DNA of 64,000 nt. It comes from Armatimonadota bacterium (GTDB taxonomy: Bacteria; Bacteroidota; Ignavibacteria; OLB7). The stretch is taken from positions 1 through 64,000 of the forward strand of contig JADZEY010000045.1 of NCBI GenBank assembly GCA_020850315.1, in the 5' to 3' direction. The position numbers were made by a program, and so were the translations under genes. This document shows, piece by piece, positions 1-9,100 of this stretch. The number at the start of each line of letters is the position of its first letter. Position 1 is the first letter of the stretch. The notes beneath the pieces are model-generated. The model did no database searches. It saw only the letters and a list, made by a program, of their open reading frames with translations, and was not told the DNA's origin.

Positions 1-2
1 AG

Positions 3-1270
3 CGCACATGGCCGATTGATTGGGATCACAGCACCGACAGCACAAAGTACTGGGATGGCAACTACGGGCTTGGCGCGATTGATGTTCGCCTTCCGGTGCT
101 TCGCTTAAAAAACAGCACGGGCGTTGTTGCCGATAGCTTCATCATCGAGCGCGTTGGCGAACCCTACGCCTGGCGCGATACCGGGGCCTTCGGCCACGAC
201 CTGCAGCTGCAATGGCTGGAGCCAGGCTGGGGAGCCATGTACCGCGTCACACCGCTTTCCTCCGGCGTGAGCGATTACGGAACCAGTTTTAGCAACGCCG
301 TCCGCAGCCTGAAGGTCCATGATCGGCAGTTCATCGTCTTCGAGCGCGATTCGGCAATCTACCTCCGAACCATTGACCCGAAGGGGGCATGGATACCCAG
401 CGAATGGCGGATTTCTGCGGCTGCCGACACCACCAACATCGCCGAATCGGGCTACCAGCGGGCAGCCAACAACATGTATCCCGCTATCGGAAAATCGTTC
501 GATGCCAACGCGCTAATGGTGGTCTGGGAACGGAAGAACAACAGCACCGGAACCTCCACCGTAGAAGCCTGCCGGATTGACACGCTCCCGATCACCACAC
601 CCCTTCCCGGCACCACCCGCCGCACGCTTGCCCCGCCCGTCACGCTAACCGCCCCGTGGATGCGACTGATGCCCAGCATCGTGGGCCTTAGCGATAGCGG
701 CTATGTCGTCAGCTGGTCGCGTGCACCGCTGAAAGCGACAGCGCGGTGCTGTGGCGTGGCGACACCGTAACCGCTACAAGCCTGGACACAGTATTGCAGG
801 AAGAGATGGTGGAAGTCCCTGTGCAGCTGGTAGCAACCCCGGGAACGGGAGTGTTGCTTCGGTTGCGCACCGAAGCCAGCGCGGGGTTGCAGTACGAAGT
901 GGAATCGGGGTTCCATTTTGGGCAATCGTTTGACACGGCATCGGCGATGCCAAAGCGGAAGTGGTATCGTGAAGAAGATGCGGAATCGGAAATTGGAGCA
1001 GAGGAGATTGCCGCAGAAGTGATCCCCAACCCAACCACTGCCGGGAAGGTGGAAATACGTTTGCGAGTGAATGAGGGCGGAACGGTAGGGTTGGGCTTGT
1101 ACACGATGCTTGGCCAGCAGATTGCGACGTTGCCAAGCGTTGAGGTTACTGGTGCAGGCGTAACTACCCACGAACTGAACCTGAACGGAATTGCACCGGG
1201 CAACTACCTGCTGGTGATAGAGCAAGGAAACCAAAAGGCTTCGGCGAAGGTGACGGTGGTGGGGGAGTAA
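3..1270 (+). CDS. C-terminal part of a T9SS-sorted secreted protein, apparent frameshift
   Basis: This is the 3' end of a gene that begins before the window; the frame is open from base 3. The first frame runs to a stop at 768-770. From about base 728 the neighbouring frame continues with sensible sequence (AESDSAVLWRGD onward) to the stop at 1270, so one base seems to be missing between about 718 and 731. The last 85 or so residues form a typical Por/type IX secretion C-terminal sorting domain: a VIPNPTTAG start, a LYTMLGQQIATL strand, GIAPGNYLLVIE, and a final short strand. The family is exported across the outer membrane and anchored or released at the surface. The upstream part is Trp- and Tyr-rich, beta-like, and not assignable. 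The frameshift may be a sequencing error, a pseudogene or recoding; no obvious slippery heptamer is seen. Confidence 0.75.
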
Positions 1271-1302
1271 AACAATAGCCCTGCGAAACAAACTCATCAA
1301 TA

Positions 1303-1343
1303 AAAGAATAGCCGCGCAGAACCGATCTGCACGGCTATTCTTT
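1303..1343. terminator. Bidirectional terminator between convergent genes
   Basis: An 18-bp stem with a single C/A mismatch (1303-1320 with 1326-1343) surrounds a 5-base loop. The outer part of the stem supplies A-rich and T-rich ends, so it can serve both the rightward gene ending at 1270 and the leftward gene ending at 1359. Confidence 0.85.
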
Positions 1344-1358
1344 GTTCTTTCACTTCCG

Positions 1359-4300
1359 CTAAATCTCCACCGTCTCCGCGTACACTATTCGCTCGATGAC
1401 GCGGTAGTGGTTGATTGTGGTGCTGTAGCTCATGGTCTGCATTCCCCCCTCGCCGCCGCCGGGGAAGGTGCCGCCGGCTCCGCCACCAGCAATCCCCCCC
1501 GCTACGCCGCCGGAGGTTGTGGCATCCAGCTTTATCCCCTCGTTGAGTTTCATTCCCCCTTTGATTGCACCACCTCCCGGGGTTGTCACGTCGCCGCCGG
1601 GGGTCGTTACGTCGCCGCCGGGCATGACAACATCGCTGGGGTAGCCGCGCATCTCCTCGGGCGATACCCAGGGGTCTTGCTCCTCTGGAATATCAATGAC
1701 ATCCGGCGGAAGCGGGTCGGCCTCGAACAACTCATACTCACGGATATTCAACCGATACCGCTTCGATCCCCCTTTGCTGAACGGCTTTTCTGGCAGCATC
1801 AAGGTGTTCAACCAAACAATTCGGTCGCCAACTTTTTTGGTGGGGATCAGTTCGGCAGCAAGCTCCACGTTTTGGTTTTGGTTGTCTTTCACAATCACCG
1901 GAGTCCAGGTGTCGCCGCTGATTCCTTGCTCCACCGTCACCACAATCCTGCGGCTTTGGTTCATGTGTTTGGCAACCGGGTTTTTGTCGCTGCTGTCGTT
2001 GTGGCCGTAGATGTCAACGCCCGCCACCGTGAAGGTGTTTTCGCCAGCAACGCCGCTGACCATCACCTTCACTTTTTTGTCCTCGGGAAGCTGCACGGCG
2101 GCCACACGGTCGGGGGCAATCTGCGCGAAATCGCACTGGATCACACGCGACAGATGGGCGTTCATCAGCGATTTCGGCTGGAACCGGCAGAGCGCAAGCC
2201 TGATGAACGGATAGTAGCTCTCCCCGGTGTTCACCTCGATGTCGCAGTACCACAACTGCCGCTGCCAATCGTACTCCACCGGATGCCCCGCCACCGCAAC
2301 CCGCGTGGTGGATTCGCTGCCAAGTTCATCCAGCGATAACCCGGTCATCGTCTCGGTGGCCAACGGGAAATCGGCCAACGAAGGGGTCGGTTTTGGATAC
2401 GCCGATTTCCAAATTGGATCCATCCCCCACTCCGTCACCAACCCTTTCAGGTTCCCTTCGCTTCCCAGGAATGTTACCCCTCCTATCCCCCCCGGCAGCT
2501 TCACAATTTTATCCTTGAGTTCCTCAACCATCCCCATTCCTCCTCCCGAACTGCTCCCTCCGCCACCACTTCCGCCGCTTCCGGCCCCGCTGTTGCGGAT
2601 CACCACGCCAAGGAGTTCGCCATCGCCGCTGCTGTACCAGGGGCGATCCAGATAGACCCGCAACCCGCCACCGCAACGGCGACTCATCTTCAGGTTCGGT
2701 TCCTCGCTTCGCTCCCATCCAAACGTTGGGATGATGTACAGAACTTTCGGCGAATCAGGGCGCGCGCTGTTGTTGATATCCAACGGCCATTTCGGGCCAA
2801 GCCGGTGGATGCTTTTCTGAAGCTCGGCTTGTTCGGCTTCGGTGCTTGGCTCCCAGAAATCGAACTGCTGCTGGTTGATGGGGTCGTTCCAGAGCTTGAT
2901 CGGCATGAACTCGCGGAACCGTGTTGTGGCCTTCATCCGGTAGTCAACCGCACGGTAGTGGGTGTCGCCGAAGTCGTGCCGCCACTCGGTGGGTGGGTCC
3001 TCCGGTTTTTGGCGCGGGAATGGGATGGTCAAATCTTTTGCTTCCGGTGTGTTGGTTCGCGGGTCAATCCACGACTCCACCGTCTGATCCAGCACGTGCG
3101 CTTGCCGCTTGATCCGGCGCGGGCCGTTCATCGTTAGGTCGTCCACCCACTCCTCCCACTGCGCCAGCAACGTCACTTTCCCGCTGCTGCGGGCGCTTAG
3201 TGTCATGTTCCCACGGAAGATCGCGTGAGTGCTGCCAATCCCCGGCTTGGTGGCATCAATCTTGATGAACGTTGGCTCCAGCAACGGCTGCTGCACGGCG
3301 TGGGTCAGGATCATGGTTCGCCACGGGGTTAGCATCCAGTGGCTTCCCAACACACCAAGTTTTTTGGCGCGGTCACGCTTTGCTCCATCGCTAATCATGG
3401 CTGGGATAGCCATCAGCTCGGTGTCGTCTGGCTCCATCCAGCAGCTGTACTGCACGCGTGCCATTGTGGCTTTGTGGACAAACACCGTCAGGACGGCTCC
3501 ATCCCACTTTGGCGGCGCGTCGCTGGTGGCTTCCACCATGCGAATCATAAAGGGCTTGGTCTGCGGCCACATCATCCCGAAGCTGACCAGTGTCACGTAG
3601 CCATTTGCCCCAGGAAGTTTTTTGATTTTGGCACCGCTGCCAATGTCCCCTTCTGCGGTTGCCCCCGGCAGCCCGCGGAAGGCCACGCCACGCGCCAACG
3701 GGTCGGGAAGATAGGGGAGCAGAACCGTAGTCCCAATGTTGATAACGTACTGTCCATGCGATAATGCCGCACCTTTCAGCGGAACCGCCGGGAGCTTCCG
3801 GAATTTTGCTGATGCTTCCTGCCCGGGCCGCGTTTTTGGATCAATCGCTTCCGGGGCCGAGATCATGCGGACGTTTGCCGAAACATCAATCATCCCGCCG
3901 TTCAGGTCGTGGACCTCCATGTCGTCAATCCGCCCTTCCTCCTTTGCAGCAATGTGGTAGTACTTAGCGGGGTTTCCGCCGGGGCCCATTGCTTTGTCGA
4001 ACTCACCGTGAAGCTCCGCCATTTGCACGCTCACTTTTGGGGGAAGGATGTGGCGCTCGTTGAAGCCTTTGTAGCTGAAACCGATCCCCCCATTCAGCCC
4101 CTTGAATCGGGCATCCAAACCGGCAAGAAGCTCGATGATGTAGGGAAGCGTGGAATACTCCACCGCCGTTTTGTTGAAGTTGCTGCGGATCGCCAGATGC
4201 TCCAGCGACTCACCTTCGCGGAAGACATCGTTCGGCAGCACTGTTGGGCTGGCAAGCGGCTCGTGGCGCAAAAATTTGTCGGGCGCGGAAACGTGGTTTG

Positions 4301-6056
4301 GGGGGATCAGATCGAACGGAATGCTGTTGCCGGCGGGGTCAACAATCCGCGCGCGCATCTGGTAGCTGCGTCCGAACCGAAGCCTGGGAAGCGTCCCCGG
4401 CGCAACGCGCACCTGTTCCTCCAGATCGAACCCGGGAACTTTTTTCGGCGGGTTCACCATCGGCGTGACGATGGGATATTCCAGCGGCTGGCCGTCGTCG
4501 TCGTACTTCTTCTGGTCAATCACCCGCCCCGGGCGCGAGGCCCCCAAGCTCCAGCCTTCCCACGTTGCAAGGGTTTCGTCAAGATAGAGGTCGTCCGAGC
4601 TTCCGTCGTGGGCGGTGGTTCCGCTGGTGGCTTTCACGGTGGCTTCGGCGTTGTCCTCGAACGCCAATCCTGCGGCGGGAAGCGTCAGCCGCTCAACACG
4701 TTGGCTAACTGAGTGCCAGACTTTGGAGACATCATCCCAAATCTCGATTCGGTAGCCGCGCAGAAGGTCATCGGCCCAGAGAGTTGGGGTTGTTCCAAGC
4801 TCCACCTGCTTGTTGATAAGGGCCACAGCGTCCAACCGGCCAACGGTCCGGAGCGCGCGCTGGTGCCGGATTAGCGCAAACCCAGCGGTCCGAAGCGTGG
4901 CCAATCCCTCTTCGTCGGGGATAGCGTAGGAGCGGTATTCCGGCTTCCGCAGCCGCTCCATGTTGTTGGCAAACTGAAGGGTTTTGTGGCTTGCGCTGTC
5001 GGGGTCAATCTGGATAACGTCGAACATTTTTGGGTTCTCCAGATGGAGCATCCCATCGGCCATTTCGCTGTCGGCATTGTTCGGACGGGGCAGGAACAGC
5101 TTCCCGTTGCTCTCATACTTCGTGATCGGGAACGTATCCTTGTTGAAGGCCGCCGGGTGGCCGCCGCCACCCCAGGGGGCAAGCAGTTGAAGGTCGCCGG
5201 TGGGGGAAGGGAGCGGGGCAGTAAGCTCAAAATCCAGCACGATGCCAAGCCGCCGAAGCATCAGCGCGTAATCGCCAAGCCCAGCAATCATCTGGTGGAA
5301 ATCAACATCGGGAAGTTTTGGGCGGGGCGGCGGAAGCAGCCCGGCGGCCCTGGCTTTGGCGGGGGAACGGTGATACACCGGCTTATTTCCCGCTTCCATC
5401 GGGTGATTTTCCGGGCGGTTGAAAAATCGGTGCGCCTGCAAGAACGCAAGCTGCGTCACCCCTTTGCTGTTGTTCGGAAGGCTATAATCGCCCGGGGCGT
5501 TCGGGTTGACCGCACGGAGTTTTTTTCCGTTCACGGTTTTATCCTTTGCGTTTGCCATAAATCCCAGCTGCTTCTTCCTGTCGTAATCGGAAACCGGGCC
5601 GACAATATCAATGAACGCTTTCAGCACAGGGTTTTGATTGTCGCCCCGCGCGTTGGGGCGTTCGGTTTGGGCATCGGCAGCAATCTGGCCGTAGGTGTCC
5701 CGCACAAAATCCACCACTTTTTTGATCGGGTAGCTGTGGATAAACCGTGTGTGATAGTTCGGGAACGCAAACGGGCGGACGAATGTGCTGCTTGGGAAGA
5801 GCTTGCTCCAGAGATTGGGATCGGCGGAAGTTGAACCAACCAGTTTCAGCGGGATCGTGGTTGCGCCAACCTTCAGCTTGAAGGTCAGCCCAGCTAAGGT
5901 TTTGGGCCAATTCAGGAAATCGCCAAAATCGCCAAGAACTGGCTTCGGGGCATCGGACATCAGTTGCGGTTGCACGAAGATGGAAACGCGCGGGTTCCCC
6001 GAATCCCCAAACCCGTTCGGTAGCACAGTCCATACGATGCGTTGTGAGATAGCCAT
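1359..6056 (-). CDS. Giant uncharacterised protein (1565 aa)
   Basis: I do not recognise a characterised family. The protein begins AISQRIVWTVLPNGFGD without a signal peptide or membrane segment, and reads as a long soluble, beta-rich and charged protein. Two low-complexity regions stand out: a Gly/Ser linker around residues 1150-1180, and a C-terminal segment from about 1475 with PGGDVTT repeats followed by a Gly-rich stretch before the last 25 residues (NHYRVIERIVYAETVEI). It lies 109 bp downstream of the 1937-residue gene on the same strand, with only a heptamer repeat array between them, so the two are probably expressed together. Proteins with multidomain linkers of this type often act at the cell surface or in large assemblies, but nothing here proves a role. 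The first ATG is used because sequence upstream of it is repeat DNA. Confidence 0.8.
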   Translation of the reverse strand: MAISQRIVWTVLPNGFGDSGNPRVSIFVQPQLMSDAPKPVLGDFGDFLNWPKTLAGLTFKLKVGATTIPLKLVGSTSADPNLWSKLFPSSTFVRPFAFPNYHTRFIHSYPIKKVVDFVRDTYGQIAADAQTERPNARGDNQNPVLKAFIDIVGPVSDYDRKKQLGFMANAKDKTVNGKKLRAVNPNAPGDYSLPNNSKGVTQLAFLQAHRFFNRPENHPMEAGNKPVYHRSPAKARAAGLLPPPRPKLPDVDFHQMIAGLGDYALMLRRLGIVLDFELTAPLPSPTGDLQLLAPWGGGGHPAAFNKDTFPITKYESNGKLFLPRPNNADSEMADGMLHLENPKMFDVIQIDPDSASHKTLQFANNMERLRKPEYRSYAIPDEEGLATLRTAGFALIRHQRALRTVGRLDAVALINKQVELGTTPTLWADDLLRGYRIEIWDDVSKVWHSVSQRVERLTLPAAGLAFEDNAEATVKATSGTTAHDGSSDDLYLDETLATWEGWSLGASRPGRVIDQKKYDDDGQPLEYPIVTPMVNPPKKVPGFDLEEQVRVAPGTLPRLRFGRSYQMRARIVDPAGNSIPFDLIPPNHVSAPDKFLRHEPLASPTVLPNDVFREGESLEHLAIRSNFNKTAVEYSTLPYIIELLAGLDARFKGLNGGIGFSYKGFNERHILPPKVSVQMAELHGEFDKAMGPGGNPAKYYHIAAKEEGRIDDMEVHDLNGGMIDVSANVRMISAPEAIDPKTRPGQEASAKFRKLPAVPLKGAALSHGQYVINIGTTVLLPYLPDPLARGVAFRGLPGATAEGDIGSGAKIKKLPGANGYVTLVSFGMMWPQTKPFMIRMVEATSDAPPKWDGAVLTVFVHKATMARVQYSCWMEPDDTELMAIPAMISDGAKRDRAKKLGVLGSHWMLTPWRTMILTHAVQQPLLEPTFIKIDATKPGIGSTHAIFRGNMTLSARSSGKVTLLAQWEEWVDDLTMNGPRRIKRQAHVLDQTVESWIDPRTNTPEAKDLTIPFPRQKPEDPPTEWRHDFGDTHYRAVDYRMKATTRFREFMPIKLWNDPINQQQFDFWEPSTEAEQAELQKSIHRLGPKWPLDINNSARPDSPKVLYIIPTFGWERSEEPNLKMSRRCGGGLRVYLDRPWYSSGDGELLGVVIRNSGAGSGGSGGGGSSSGGGMGMVEELKDKIVKLPGGIGGVTFLGSEGNLKGLVTEWGMDPIWKSAYPKPTPSLADFPLATETMTGLSLDELGSESTTRVAVAGHPVEYDWQRQLWYCDIEVNTGESYYPFIRLALCRFQPKSLMNAHLSRVIQCDFAQIAPDRVAAVQLPEDKKVKVMVSGVAGENTFTVAGVDIYGHNDSSDKNPVAKHMNQSRRIVVTVEQGISGDTWTPVIVKDNQNQNVELAAELIPTKKVGDRIVWLNTLMLPEKPFSKGGSKRYRLNIREYELFEADPLPPDVIDIPEEQDPWVSPEEMRGYPSDVVMPGGDVTTPGGDVTTPGGGAIKGGMKLNEGIKLDATTSGGVAGGIAGGGAGGTFPGGGEGGMQTMSYSTTINHYRVIERIVYAETVEI

Positions 6057-6064
6057 ATCGGGAA

Positions 6065-6110
6065 TCAGTTGTCAGTTGCCAGTTGTCAGTTGCCAGTTGT
6101 CGGTTGCCAG
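6065..6110. repeat. Heptamer tandem repeat array (TCAGTTG type)
   Basis: Six full units and a partial seventh of a 7-bp repeat are visible: TCAGTTG alternating with CCAGTTG and one TCGGTTG. The array fills most of the gap between the two giant genes. It belongs to the same repeat class as the arrays at 11983-12190, 23200-23255 and 31944-32073. Confidence 0.9.
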
Positions 6111-6165
6111 ACCGATGCCATCGCCCCGAATGGTCGGGGCAATGAGAAGGGAAAGGGGATTCGTA

Positions 6166-9100
6166 CTAATCCGCTGCGAACGCTGCGCAGTATTCGGCCC
6201 AGGGATCCACGGTTTTTCCGGTCGGGAGCGTGAACGGCTCGAACATCTGCAGGAAGCTGGGGTCGCCGTTGCTTCCGGCAAACTTCTCCTCGTACTCAAT
6301 CTCAATGCTGGGGACCAGTGGCACATCAATTTCTACAATGATGGATGCTCGCCCTGTGCATTTCCCGCTGACGCTCTCGTAGGTTAGCTCCAACTTCAGT
6401 TCGATTGATGCGCCAACGAACGCCACATACACCCGCCCAGTTAAATGGAGGTATCCGGTGATAACGCACGATTCGGGATCGGTGCTGGTGGTCATCTTGA
6501 AGTAGATGCCGGCCACCACTTTCACCTCGCCACCGGCAATGCCAAAATCAATCGAGAAGCCGGCACCGAACTCGAAAGCAACCTCGAACAGGTGAATCCC
6601 TTTTGGGTTCAGCGTGATGCCGAAGAACCCGCCGCCGCCGAAGATGTACACCGTCAGCATGAACGGGTTATCGCGGGTGCAGAAGAAGAAACTGACCGAA
6701 AGAGGATCGCCAATAAAGGGGATGGTGAACCCCGCGCCGATGCTGATGTTGCTAAGATTCAGCACACCGCAAACGATGCTGGGGATTGGGATGGAGAAGC
6801 TGGCGATGATCCCTTTTTCGCTTACGTCAATGGCCGGTGGGTCGCTGAATCCATCCAGCGGAATCGCATCCTTCAGCGTCTCGATAAAACTGAGCGGCCC
6901 GATGAACTCCAGCTCGCGCAATTTCACGTTCACATCGGCACCGATACTGCTTCCGGCAAGGAATTGGATCTTCTCGAAATGAAGCGCGATGAAGCTGAGC
7001 GGGGCAATCAGGTCAACGGTAAAATCTTGCAGCGTGCATTCCACCTGAAAGTACGGGCTGTCCCCTTCGCCGCCGTGCATCCCCGCTTCCACGCCGATGA
7101 ACAGATCGGCCTTCTTGTTTCCATCCTTCGCGATGAAGATCGGATGGCCCGACTCGAACCCCCAATCCTGCAACGGCGGATGCCACCCGAACCGGACTTT
7201 CTGCTCGCGAAGCATATCCAACGCCGCGAAGAACTCATCAATTTTATCCAACACCTCGGCCAAGACGTTCGAGACATCTTGCAGGAAGCCCACCACTGCG
7301 GACTTCACCCCTGCCAATTCTTCCGGCAGATGGGTTGCCGCGCTGAAGGCGTTCCGCAGCGCGTCAAGGTCGGTCTTGAAATCGGTGAGTTTGTTGGTGA
7401 TCGCGCTTTCGTCAAGATCCGCAAGCGATTCGAAGAATGCCACAATGCCATCTTTGTTCGGGTCACTTGCGTCGGCGGGGTCGTCGCTGCCGATTACGTC
7501 GTTCACCACTTTTTTTGCGGCGGCAACAATCGCGTTCAGCTCCAGAACGCAATCCAGCGCGACGGTGATGTCGGTTAAAAATCCCACCACTTGGTTGCGC
7601 ACCCCAACCGCCTGCGAAGGCAAGTTGCTGACGGCGTTGAACGCAGTTTGGACGCTGTTGACGTGCCCCTTGAATGTGGTGATGGTGGTGGCCACCGATG
7701 CCGTATCCAACTCGGCAATGTCCTCCAACACACTGTAGATGTTGTTGGCCAGATAATCAAGCGCGGTGTTGATTGCGTTGATGATGTCGGCCAGTTGCCC
7801 GGCGGCAACGCTGGCGGCGTTCAGCACGCTGTTCACCTGGTTCACCATCCCCCCCACCGTCTGCTCGGCTTTGGATTTTGCGTTGTTGGCAAAGCCCATT
7901 GCTTGGTCGGTAAACTTCTGCGCCTCGTTGGCCATGCTCTGGAACTTGGCCAGCATGGATTCCAGCGTGTTCATCGCCTCGTTGATGAACTTCGGGACGG
8001 CATCAAGGCCAAGCTCGTCGGCAAAATCACCAACGGCTTGCAGGATTGCACTCAGCGGAATGCAGCCGAAAATCAGCGGCAGAATGTCGTCAAGGTCCGG
8101 CACGGGAACGCTTCCGCCGCCGAAGAAACTTTCCGGCTTGAAATTGGCGTTGGCAATGTCATCAAGAATGGAGACATCGCCGCTGACCGGCCCCAGCTTC
8201 CGGGCAAGCCCGGCAATCGCCATGTTTGGTTTCACCAGTGATCCCGCCTTGTCCCCCTGCGTCTGGAAACTGACCTTCATCTTGTTGGCCGGCTCGGCGG
8301 TGCGGAACAGCACTTCCCCTTTGTTTTTGTGCGAGCCGTTGGCGGGCAATCCTTTGTCGTTCAGTGCCGGCATTCCGTACTGCAGAAAGACCGGATGATA
8401 CTCGAACTGGCCGGGGTCCTTGTTCCCTGCGATGGTGCGGATCGAGGGGATCACGATGCGTACCTTCTTGACAATCGGGTAGAACAGTGGCGCGTCGCAG
8501 TTCCCAAGTTTTGCGCGGTCGTCCAGCGTTAGCACTTCGGCACTGAAGGTGATTTCTGCTGTCTGGAAGGTGGTGTCGCCGGCCTTCGATCCGGTTGGCG
8601 CAAATGTGACTTGCGAACCCTCAATTTTTGGGGAAGGGCGGGCGGCATCAGTGAAGCCACCATCCTGTTTTCCCAAGTCGTAGTTCGTGACGGCTTTCTT
8701 CAGTTTGGCCGGGACAATCTTCAGCCCGTTTTCCACAAAGATCAGCGGCGCGGTGAAGTTGAAGATGTGCCCCTCGAAGTCTTCGGCCTCGAACTGCCAC
8801 AGAAGGTCGCTGCCGTTGACCCGTACCCAGAAGAGTTTTTCCCCTTCGCCGTCAATGTCGCTATCCTTTGGGTCCTCGATGTTCGGCGTGACCAGCGTGG
8901 TGAGTTTCAGCCGCATGAGCGGCATTTCTAGATCCAGCTGCTTCAGCGGGGTGTTGCCGTTGGCGGGGATGGTGATGGTTGTTCCCAGGTAGCTCTTCTC
9001 CGGCTCGCGCACGATGATGTACATGTGCTGGCGCAAGTATGCGGGGTTCCCGGGCTTGTTGTTGTGGAACTTTCGTTCGGTGACTTTAATCAAGCTGGCG

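Noticed and set aside
701..1300. 199-codon minus-strand open frame over the T9SS tail
   Set aside because: The plus strand encodes a clear sorting domain here; the minus frame is Arg/His-rich noise.
3909..4712. 267-codon plus-strand open frame opposite the 1565-residue gene
   Set aside because: Same shadow pattern, no start context and no recognisable domain.
6445..7578. 377-codon plus-strand open frame opposite the 1937-residue gene
   Set aside because: Codon-bias shadow: composition is His/Arg/Ala-rich and no domain is visible; the minus-strand frame is continuous and structured.
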